Part shown: positions 43,683-50,564 of the stretch, one piece after another
How positions within the stretch are numbered: the first letter of the stretch is position 1
Layout: every line of letters begins with the position of its first letter
NCBI RefSeq assembly: GCF_009754915.1
Contig: NZ_WPIK01000008.1
Location: 62,001-126,000 of the forward strand
DNA length: 64,000 nucleotides
Direction: 5' to 3'
Source: Mucilaginibacter arboris
GTDB lineage: Bacteria; Bacteroidota; Bacteroidia; Sphingobacteriales; Sphingobacteriaceae
Made by a program: the position numbers and the translations under genes
Notes under the pieces: model-generated
Database searches by the model: none
What the model saw: only the letters and a program-made list of their open reading frames with translations
Told to the model about the DNA's origin: nothing

Positions 43683-43879
43683 TTACCATTAGTAGAGAAC
43701 GAGCCAATGCGTACTACTTTTATGGCACCATTTTTAGAAGTCCCGGTTAAAGAATGAGCATTATTATTGGAACGTTCATCATAAACAGCTTCTAAGATAT
43801 CTGCAAGCCGTCCTTCTTTTGCCAGTTTTGTAAATTTATCGCTTATTACTTTAGGTGCTGTGTTGAATGAAAAAGCCAT
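43679..43879 (-). CDS. Hypothetical small protein
   Basis: 66 residues from ATG 43879 (an upstream in-frame ATG at 43912 would add 11 residues). MAFSFNTAPKVISDKFTKLAKEGRLADILEAVYDERSNNN has an amphipathic helix, followed by a Ser/Thr/Gly-rich tail. No recognised domain. It overlaps the membrane protein gene by four bases, so the two probably act together, as in some small two-gene defence or immunity modules, but nothing else supports that. Confidence 0.5.
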   Translation of the reverse strand: MAFSFNTAPKVISDKFTKLAKEGRLADILEAVYDERSNNNAHSLTGTSKNGAIKVVRIGSFSTNGK

Positions 43880-43974
43880 AATTTTGATTTCTTGTTTAAA
43901 ATTAAAAAACAATTCTGTAATAAAAAATACTACAGAACTATTTGTTCAATGTTTTTTTGCCGGTAAAAACAGTA

Positions 43975-45900
43975 TTAGTTTTCTTCCATTTCCAGGATCT
44001 GGTCGGCCAGAACTTCCCATTTCTCTTGCTGCTGTTTCAGTTCCTGCTGTTTTTGCTTCAGGTTTTTGTTGACTTCCTGCAATCGGTTTTGCTGTTTGTA
44101 TATCTTTTCGTCGCTCAATTCGGCTTCCAGTTGCTTAACTGTTTTTTCAAGTTCAGCAATTTTCTGCTCCATGCCGGTTAAATCCTGATTTAGTTTTTTA
44201 AGCTGTTTAGATTTATCTTCCGTTGGTTGTTTAACGGTAACCGTTTCTTTTTTTACTTCTTTTTTAGGCTGAGGTGCGGCTGGTGCAGATTTAGCTTCCA
44301 GTTTCCGTTTTGCCTGCCAGATTTCGTATTCAGCATAAGTCCCCGGGTAAACTTTAATCTGATGGTCTTCGATAAACCAGATTTTGTTGGCTATATTATC
44401 CAGGAAATACCTGTCGTGCGAAACTGCAATTACAGTTCCTTCATACTGCTGTAAGGCCTGGATCAGAATATTTACAGATTGAATATCCAGGTGATTGGTT
44501 GGCTCATCCAGAATCAAAAAGTTGGCATCTGCAGTTAAGGCTTTGGCTAATGCTACGCGAGATTTTTCTCCTCCGGAAAGCACTTTGATTTTTTTAAAAA
44601 CATCATCACCGGTAAACAAAAACGAACCTAAAATAGAGCGCAGTTCCGTTTCGTTATGTTTTGGTGCGAAGGCTTGTAATTCCTGTAAAATTTCGCTTTC
44701 CAGATGCAGAGCTTCCAATTGGTGCTGTGCAAAAAAGGTTTGTGTAACGTTATAACCAGTTTCACTTTTGCCTTCAAAATCATTATCAGCTCCGGCAATA
44801 ATACGAAGGACCGTAGATTTACCGCGGCCGTTTGCACCGATTAAAGCAATTTTATCACCTTTTTCGATAATGGCATGAGCATCTTCAACAATATCAATAG
44901 TTGGATATTTTTTGGTGAGGTGTTCAATGTTAATAACATGCCGGCCAGATTGTTTAGAAAAGCGGAAGCTGAAGTTTACAGATGGATTGTCATCATCCAC
45001 ATCTTCAACCCGTTCCAGATTATCTAAAGCCTTGATACGCGATTGCGCCATTTTTGCTTTGGAAGCTTTGGCGCGAAAACGTTCGATCAAACGTTCTTCC
45101 TGTTTGATTTTTTGCTGCTGGTTTTTAAATTCATTGCGTTGGATTTCGCCGCGCATCTCTTTTTCTTCTACATAAAAAGAGTAGTTGCCGGGATAAACGT
45201 TCAGTTTTCCTTTTCGGGATTCGACCGTTTTGTTGATCACTTTATCCAAAAACCACCTGTCGTGCGATACAATCACTACAGCGCCTTCAAAAGCTTTCAA
45301 ATAATCTTCCAGCCATTGGATAGAAGGTAAATCCAGGTGATTGGTTGGCTCATCCAGCAGTAAAATATCAGGTGCTTGTAACAGAATTTTAGCAAGCATT
45401 ACACGCATACGCCATCCCCCGGAAAAAGTGCTCAGTTTTCGCTCTGTATCAGCATCACTAAAACCAAGTCCTGCTAAAATTTCGTGTGCTTTGTATTCAA
45501 TATTATAGCCATCCAAAGCTTCAAACTCGCTTTGTTTATCGCTTAATTTATGTAAAATATCTTCGGAATAATCGCTTTCCAGTTTTTTCAGTAAATCTTC
45601 AATCTCATCATGCAACTGGTTCTGGCGCTCAAATGCTTCCATCGCAACATGCAGAATGCTTTTATCAGAAGCATAAGAAAGCAAATCCTGGTTTAAGTAA
45701 CCGATTGTAAGTTCCTTAGATTTTGAAATAGTTCCGGAAGTAGCTTTTAAATCGCCAACAATCAGTTTTAGTAAAGTTGTTTTTCCGGTTCCGTTAGCAC
45801 CAATCAAACCAATTTTTTCACCAGGTTTAATGTGCCAGTTGGCTTCATCATATAATGCCCTGGAACCGATTTCGTAAGTTAAATCATTAATTGCAATCAT
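43975..45900 (-). CDS. ABC-F family ATPase (ribosome-associated)
   Basis: 641 residues with two ABC domains: GANGTGKTTLLK with LSTFSGGWRMRVML, and GANGRGKSTVLRI with VLSGGEKSRVALAKAL; DEPTNHLD occurs in both. A charged inter-domain linker (about 245-300; RLIERFRAKASKAKMAQSRIKAL) and a C-terminal coiled coil (about 540-640; rich in Lys, Glu, Gln) resemble Uup. No membrane domain. These proteins act on the ribosome or DNA. ATG 45900 is preferred over 45909. Single-gene unit; terminal stop lies beside a TAAAAACAGTAT copy. Confidence 0.9.
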   Translation of the reverse strand: MIAINDLTYEIGSRALYDEANWHIKPGEKIGLIGANGTGKTTLLKLIVGDLKATSGTISKSKELTIGYLNQDLLSYASDKSILHVAMEAFERQNQLHDEIEDLLKKLESDYSEDILHKLSDKQSEFEALDGYNIEYKAHEILAGLGFSDADTERKLSTFSGGWRMRVMLAKILLQAPDILLLDEPTNHLDLPSIQWLEDYLKAFEGAVVIVSHDRWFLDKVINKTVESRKGKLNVYPGNYSFYVEEKEMRGEIQRNEFKNQQQKIKQEERLIERFRAKASKAKMAQSRIKALDNLERVEDVDDDNPSVNFSFRFSKQSGRHVINIEHLTKKYPTIDIVEDAHAIIEKGDKIALIGANGRGKSTVLRIIAGADNDFEGKSETGYNVTQTFFAQHQLEALHLESEILQELQAFAPKHNETELRSILGSFLFTGDDVFKKIKVLSGGEKSRVALAKALTADANFLILDEPTNHLDIQSVNILIQALQQYEGTVIAVSHDRYFLDNIANKIWFIEDHQIKVYPGTYAEYEIWQAKRKLEAKSAPAAPQPKKEVKKETVTVKQPTEDKSKQLKKLNQDLTGMEQKIAELEKTVKQLEAELSDEKIYKQQNRLQEVNKNLKQKQQELKQQQEKWEVLADQILEMEEN

Positions 45901-46094
45901 TGGGCGCAAAGGTACGTTTTATCAGTCATATTTACGTTTTTTAAGCTGGATAGGTACAGGAATATTACCAAAAGCAAACAGTTTTTACAACTCTTGCCAA
46001 TGCTTCTTTTACCGGGTAAAAATTGTATTTATAAATTTGCGATAAACTAAGGCTTATATTTCTTGTTCAGGTTTAAAAGCCGCTTAAGCATTGC

Positions 46095-46640
46095 ATGGAT
46101 CAGAAACAAATTGATTTTTTACTGTACGTTTTAAAATGCCTGATTGGTGCCGCAATTGGTTTTTTTATCTACCGTGCGTTTCCCGAAGGTGGTGCCTGGA
46201 CTTTAGTTTCCATTCTTTTAGTGCTTTCTCCCGAAGGAAAAGATGCGATTAATTTAGCGGAAGTACGCATTAAAGCCAATTTAGTAGGCGCGGGAACAGG
46301 TTTACTTTTGTTTTTCCTGCATCCACCAGCTTTTTTCATGATCTGTTTGGGAGTGATAATTGTACTGGTTGTTTGCGAATTGCTGAAACTACAGGTTGCT
46401 GCACGTTCGGCGCTTGCTTCGGTAGTTATTATTTGTATCCATGAAAGCGGAAAATATTTTTGGCAGATTGCCGTAGAAAGGGCTGGCGGCGTGGTTGGCG
46501 GTTGCTTAATTGCACTGCTGATTACTTATATTGTTCATTATAAATCCTTGATCCACAATGTACGGGAGCGAAAAGCGCGGATTTCATGGCGCAGAAACCA
46601 GTTTAAAAAACAGCAAGAAGAATCGGAACCGCAGGTTTGA
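46095..46640 (+). CDS. FUSC/ArAE-type inner membrane protein, short
   Basis: 181 residues with four or five membrane segments; IGAAIGFFIYRAFPEGGAWTLVSILLVLSPEG is like the aromatic acid exporter (ArAE/FUSC) family, but it is a half-length version with a basic tail (RERKARISWRRNQFKKQQ). Substrate unknown. Preceded by an exact 12-mer (46000) and followed by a dispersed inverted repeat. Confidence 0.7.
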   Translation: MDQKQIDFLLYVLKCLIGAAIGFFIYRAFPEGGAWTLVSILLVLSPEGKDAINLAEVRIKANLVGAGTGLLLFFLHPPAFFMICLGVIIVLVVCELLKLQVAARSALASVVIICIHESGKYFWQIAVERAGGVVGGCLIALLITYIVHYKSLIHNVRERKARISWRRNQFKKQQEESEPQV

Positions 46641-46678
46641 GAAGGTTACAGGGATTAATTTAGTGAAATCCAAAGTCT

Positions 46679-46751
46679 GTCATCCTGAATTTATTTCAGG
46701 GTTTCTCTGGACAGTTATATAGTGGGATGCCTAAACAAGTTCGGCATGACA
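46679..46751. repeat. Inverted intergenic repeat (TGTCATCCTGAA type)
   Basis: TGTCATCCTGAATTTATTTC (46679 on) is complementary with few mismatches to the segment ending TTCGGCATGACA (46751). This resembles the widespread Bacteroidota intergenic repeat built on GTCATCCTGAAC...TTCAGCATGAC. A 12-mer copy follows directly. Confidence 0.7.
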
Positions 46752-46760
46752 ATGCTTCTT

Positions 46761-47939
46761 TTAAGGCGTATAATCTACCGGGACCAGTTCTGCCAGTTTA
46801 TCGTTTGCCCAATCGCCTTCATACAATGTACTTTCCGGCGAAACTACAACGCCATTCAAATCAAACAAAGCATATTTATTAAATAAAGTAACAATACTTA
46901 CTGCATAACTTCCCATATCTAATGGCCGGTAAACATTGTCTTTATTGTTGGCGTCGTATTTTTTGGTATAAACCACGTACAAATTATCCGGAAAAGTAAG
47001 TGCAAATAAACCCGGCCGATCGGTTTTTCTCAACACATCTTCTACTTTTAGCGGTTCTTTAAACAGGGTTTCGATATATCGCGGCTGCTGCGCCATTTGG
47101 TTCCAGTAATTAACAGAATCTCGGTTATTGCTTTTATTAAACTGATTGTATTTTTGCTTGAGCAACTCTTCCGGAGGCCGTTTCGGATTAGGTTTACGCA
47201 GCAAATGATACATCACGAAACCCTGTCCCTGCAAATCCTCATGTAAAACCGACCGTAAAAAGTGCATACTCGAACCGTAATAAGCTTCCTGCCTTTTCAG
47301 TTGCCAGTTTTGCAGTTGCGATTTATTTCCTTTCAGTTCCTCAAACAAAACCTGTCCACGATACCTGATTTCATTTTTAAGTTTATTGCTTTCAAAATGA
47401 TTAACCAGAAAACGTACACGGTAGCCTAAAGCCCTGTTTTCAACTACTAAAAATTCATCGGTTGAAGCTTCTAAAGTTTCGGTGTTTTTATGATAGATGA
47501 GATTAACAGCATGCGGATTAATGACCTTGCACAACTTGGAATTAGCCGAAGTACCGATAAAATCTTTTACAAATTGCGCATAATTTCTTTTCCAGTTGGC
47601 ATTGGTGGTGATAATCACTTCCTTCATTTGTATCGGGTGCGGGACCAGTTCGATCACCAATTGCTGTGGTTTATCGCCAACCAGCACACTTTGCGAATAA
47701 TTTTCGTAGCCGAGAATAGAAACCACCAGATTGTATTGTCCGGGTTTTACATTGTTTAGAGTGAAAGTTCCGTCTTCGGCAGTAACCGTTCCGAAGGTAG
47801 CATTGCTTAAAAACACACTTGCTTTTCCCAGCGGCGCTTTGGTATCAATGGCTGTTACTTTACCGGTAATGGTTCCGGCTTGTGCAAATAAAATTGTAGG
47901 TAACGAAATAATCAGCCAGAAACAAAAGAAGAAACGCAT
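46761..47939 (-). CDS. Carboxypeptidase-like regulatory domain protein, secreted
   Basis: 392 residues. Signal peptide MRFFFCFWLIISLPTILFAQ, then a CarboxypepD_reg-like (CNA-B type) beta-sandwich at about 22-105 (GTITGKVTAIDTKAPLGKASVFLSN... GQYNLVVSILGYENYSQSVLV), as found at the N-terminus of SusC-like receptors. The remaining 280 residues contain no TonB-dependent barrel, so it is a stand-alone protein. Periplasmic or outer-membrane-facing; function unknown. Confidence 0.78.
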   Translation of the reverse strand: MRFFFCFWLIISLPTILFAQAGTITGKVTAIDTKAPLGKASVFLSNATFGTVTAEDGTFTLNNVKPGQYNLVVSILGYENYSQSVLVGDKPQQLVIELVPHPIQMKEVIITTNANWKRNYAQFVKDFIGTSANSKLCKVINPHAVNLIYHKNTETLEASTDEFLVVENRALGYRVRFLVNHFESNKLKNEIRYRGQVLFEELKGNKSQLQNWQLKRQEAYYGSSMHFLRSVLHEDLQGQGFVMYHLLRKPNPKRPPEELLKQKYNQFNKSNNRDSVNYWNQMAQQPRYIETLFKEPLKVEDVLRKTDRPGLFALTFPDNLYVVYTKKYDANNKDNVYRPLDMGSYAVSIVTLFNKYALFDLNGVVVSPESTLYEGDWANDKLAELVPVDYTP

Positions 47940-48049
47940 GGCTAAAAGTAGCAGATTTTTGGTCGATTAATTTTGCTGACATTAATTTTTAACCGATAAA
48001 AACAGTATGTAACTAAAGTTTTTCAAAACGAGGAACAAAGGTGCACCGC

Positions 48050-48090
48050 AAATAAAAGTCCCTGCCTTTTTTCAAAGCAGGGACTTCCCT
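48050..48090 (-). terminator. Intrinsic terminator of candidate RNA A
   Basis: Ten perfect pairs (48056-48065 with 48077-48086) and a T-rich tail on the minus strand. Confidence 0.85.
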
Positions 48091-48160
48091 AAACAAAACA
48101 TTAACCTTTTTATTCCTAAAACCACTTACTTTTACGATGGCCTGGCTAACAGGGTTACGT
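48050..48160 (-). ncRNA. Candidate small RNA or conserved 3' element, copy A
   Basis: Read on the minus strand it begins GTAACCCTG, contains AAGTAAGTGGTTTTAGGAAT and GGTTAATGTTTTGTTTAGGG, and ends in a perfect terminator: AAGTCCCTGC pairs with GCAGGGACTT, followed by TTATTTG. A second copy sits at 50430-50537. It lies 30-140 bases after the glyoxalase-like gene stop, so it may be that gene's 3' end, but the repeated layout suggests a separate RNA. Confidence 0.4.
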
Positions 48161-48191
48161 TTATTTTTATTGATTTAGCAGAAAAAATATT

Positions 48192-48569
48192 TCAGGCTGC
48201 ATTTTCGTTTGCTTCAAATATTCCAAAAACGTTTTGGTCTAAATCTAAAAAGTAACCTTGCCAGCATCTTTTCGGAATGGCAAATTTCTCTAAAGCAACT
48301 TGTCCGCCGTTTTCAATAATTTTTTCTGCCGTTTGATCAAAGTTCTCCACCTGAATAGAACAAGTAAAAGCATTTGTACCAGATCCGGCCGGAGGTGTTT
48401 TGACCGGACGTTGTAAAAGCCCGCCGTTAATGCCGCCCGTTTCTATCCGATAATAAGGAATAGGTACATATTCTTCTTTGATAAAATTCCAACTAAAAAC
48501 ATTTTGGTAAAACTTAATTTCCCTTTCAATTTCTGAAGATTGGATTTCAAAATAACCAATTGTATTCAT
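48192..48569 (-). CDS. VOC superfamily (glyoxalase/bleomycin-resistance-like) protein
   Basis: 125 residues: IGYFEIQSSEIEREIKFYQNVFSWNF and the symmetrical second half AFTCSIQVENFDQTAEKIIENGGQV form the paired beta-alpha-beta-beta-beta modules. Metal ligands are not obvious (a His is missing at the first position), so enzymatic role is uncertain. An exact 12-mer lies five bases upstream of its start (48574). Confidence 0.85.
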   Translation of the reverse strand: MNTIGYFEIQSSEIEREIKFYQNVFSWNFIKEEYVPIPYYRIETGGINGGLLQRPVKTPPAGSGTNAFTCSIQVENFDQTAEKIIENGGQVALEKFAIPKRCWQGYFLDLDQNVFGIFEANENAA

Positions 48570-48636
48570 TATGATGCTTCTTTTATCAGGTTAAAATTGG
48601 ATATTAATTTAATGGTAAAGTTACAATTGTAAATTT

Positions 48637-49413
48637 TTATTCATAAACTTTTTGTTCGTCTGTAAAATACGTTTTCGATCCATTCAGATCCATCCGATTA
48701 ATTGTAAAATCGGTTGGTGTTTTAGGATTAGCAGTATGAACTTTCAGGAAACTTCTAATTTCACCGGAAATGGTATCAGGTGCAATTTTAGTGATCTGGT
48801 CAATGGCATCAGCTAAAACAGTTTTTGTTGAATGGATAATATCCTTAATTTTTTCGTCAGGGATTTTTGAAGCTTTGGAACGGGGTGCAACTTTTGCTGC
48901 CCAAAGTATTTCATCGGCATAAGCATTTCCTATGCCCCTTACAACTTCCTGGTCTTTTAATATTTTTTTAATGTTTGCACTTGCAGATTTTGCAAGAACA
49001 GGTTTTAAATAATCAAAGTTAAAATCTTTATCCAAAGCATCCGGCACTTTACTTTCAACCGGATTTAAAATTGGTTTTGCCTGTGCCATGTAATCCGTAA
49101 CTGCAAATCCTGATAAATCTTCAAACAAAATTTCAAATACCTGATGTTTTATATTTTGCTCTGTTAGCAAATGTATTTCGCCATTCAGCATTAAATGAAT
49201 GCCTAATTGTATATCATTACTAAAGTTTAGAAGCAATTCTTTTCCGTTTCTTTTAACGCTTTTTAAAGTTTTACCATTGATGTTTTTATAAAAGTCATCA
49301 ACAGGCGCATTTAATTTTTTCTCTCTGTAAATGGTTATTTTGTTAACTGTTTTTTTAGCAAACAACTTATTCAGGTTTTTGCTGATTACTTCGAGGTCTG
49401 GTAGTTCTGGCAT
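48637..49413 (-). CDS. Fpg/Nei family DNA glycosylase, without zinc finger
   Basis: 258 residues. The N-terminus PELPDLEVISKNL keeps the catalytic Pro and Glu; the helix-two-turn-helix includes EVVRGIGNAYADEILWAAKVAPRSKAS. The C-terminal four-cysteine zinc finger is absent; instead the protein ends FTINRMDLNGSKTYFTDEQKVYE, as in zincless-finger Nei enzymes such as NEIL1. Base-excision repair of oxidised bases is expected. The start ATG overlaps a degenerate 12-mer (49412). Confidence 0.85.
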   Translation of the reverse strand: MPELPDLEVISKNLNKLFAKKTVNKITIYREKKLNAPVDDFYKNINGKTLKSVKRNGKELLLNFSNDIQLGIHLMLNGEIHLLTEQNIKHQVFEILFEDLSGFAVTDYMAQAKPILNPVESKVPDALDKDFNFDYLKPVLAKSASANIKKILKDQEVVRGIGNAYADEILWAAKVAPRSKASKIPDEKIKDIIHSTKTVLADAIDQITKIAPDTISGEIRSFLKVHTANPKTPTDFTINRMDLNGSKTYFTDEQKVYE

Positions 49414-49509
49414 ACTTTTTTTATGGTTACAATTTTATAAGCTGGTGTAATAGTAAACATCCAAATAAAATTATTGTTAAAGTTTTCATTTTTCTGCCAC
49501 AGTTTTAGA

Positions 49510-49650
49510 TTATGAATGAAAAGAATGTTGGTTGCCATCCCAAATGCTTAAATCTTCATCCAATACTTTGACTGATGTTTTGAATTTAGAATCGTAGGAA
49601 TTGATATGGATAAAACCGGATATACTTCTTTTATGAGGTAAAATATGAGT
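49510..49650 (-). pseudogene. Possible decayed coding fragment
   Basis: The minus strand reads HINSYDSKFKTSVKVLDEDL and SIWDGNQHSFHS to a TAA at 49510-49512, which looks like a real protein C-terminus in composition, but the upstream frame is closed by a stop near 49672 and no start exists. A 12-mer variant is embedded (49622). Not matched to any family I know. The rest of the gap 49414-49711 is featureless. Confidence 0.25.
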
Positions 49651-49711
49651 TTCTTTAAAAAAAGTTTGAAATTATTCAACAATAAGCGGATTGCAAGTCC
49701 GACTAATAACA

Positions 49712-50137
49712 CTATTTCGACGGCTCTTTTTGATAAACGGCAAGAAAAAACATGGGCTTATCTTTGGTATCAAAAGATTCTGGATAACTGGTTCCCGCAA
49801 GGTTGTAACAAACCGTTAACTGTCCGTTTTCAAGTTTGTAAATTGCAGTAAAGTGCTTTCCTTTATTTACGCCGTCCCGTCCGTAAATATCCATCTTATT
49901 ATCGCTCAGCTTTACCACTCCTTTATCCACCGATTCGGCAGTCACGATATAAGTACTGTCGTTCAACACAAGCCGTTGTTTTTCAAATGCTTCTTTTGGT
50001 AGCTCATTTCCGCCGAATTGCTGTTTTACCGGAATCCAGGTTCCATTTAACGTGCTCTGTTTGGTTGTTGTGTTTTTTACGCTGTTATCATAACCAATAC
50101 CAAAAGTAAAAAATAGTAAAATTGATAGCAGTTTCAT
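49712..50137 (-). CDS. TIGR03067-like secreted lipocalin-type protein
   Basis: 141 residues: a short hydrophobic N-terminus (MKLLSILLFFTFGIGYD) acting as a signal peptide, then LNGTWIPVKQQFGGNELPKEAFEKQRLVLNDSTYIV and GVNKGKHFTAIYKLENGQLTVCYNL, the pattern of the TIGR03067 domain. Small beta-barrel; function not known. Monocistronic. Confidence 0.75.
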   Translation of the reverse strand: MKLLSILLFFTFGIGYDNSVKNTTTKQSTLNGTWIPVKQQFGGNELPKEAFEKQRLVLNDSTYIVTAESVDKGVVKLSDNKMDIYGRDGVNKGKHFTAIYKLENGQLTVCYNLAGTSYPESFDTKDKPMFFLAVYQKEPSK

Positions 50138-50429
50138 ATTCTAATGAGTTTTTTTGTGATTATTCGATCAGTTTACAATACTTCTTTTACCACATAAAAA
50201 TATAGTTTTTTGGTTAAAAACAGTTTGAAATTTTTGATTGAAAAGTGCGGTTATAATTTGGTTGAAGTATAAGATTAAAAATCCTTGAGTTAAAAATAGG
50301 ATTACAAATTTGGCCTGGTGAGAATCTCTTTATTTACTTGATTAAGTAACTCTAAATTTTTGTTTTGATTACATCCCAAGTGATTAAATAATTAACAAAA
50401 TTATGCCTTGAATTAATTTTTCCTCACAA

Positions 50430-50462
50430 CAAAAAAATCCCCACCTTTTCAGGCAGGGATTT
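50430..50462 (-). terminator. Intrinsic terminator of candidate RNA B / permease operon
   Basis: 11 pairs (50436-50446 with 50451-50461) with a GAAA loop, followed by T7 on the minus strand. Confidence 0.85.
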
Positions 50463-50537
50463 AACTAAAACAGAACATTAACCAATTAATTCTAAAACCA
50501 CTTACTTCTACGGTAAGAATTGATGCAGGGTTACAAG
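50430..50537 (-). ncRNA. Candidate small RNA or conserved 3' element, copy B
   Basis: Minus-strand order matches copy A: GTAACCCTGC, AGAAGTAAGTGGTTTTAGAA, GGTTAATGTTCTGTTTTAGT, then a hairpin terminator (AATCCCTGCCT with AGGTGGGGATT, two wobbles, loop GAAA) and a T run. A -7-like box TATTTTTG lies just upstream on the minus strand (about 50553). It follows the ABC permease stop. Confidence 0.4.
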
Positions 50538-50564
50538 TTTTTTAAGTAAAACAAAAATATTTTA

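Larger units (their letters stand above)
50138..50564. other. Intergenic stretch
   Basis: 427 bases without a gene. It holds a 12-mer variant at 50178-50189 (reverse), AT-rich sequence, and the candidate RNA copy B (50430-50537). Nothing else was recognised. Confidence 0.7.

Noticed and set aside
49645-49851. Plus-strand frame of 68 codons overlapping the TIGR03067-like gene
   Set aside because: The N-terminus looks coding-like (MSFFKKSLKLFNNK), but most of the frame is antisense to a better-supported gene; no family recognised.
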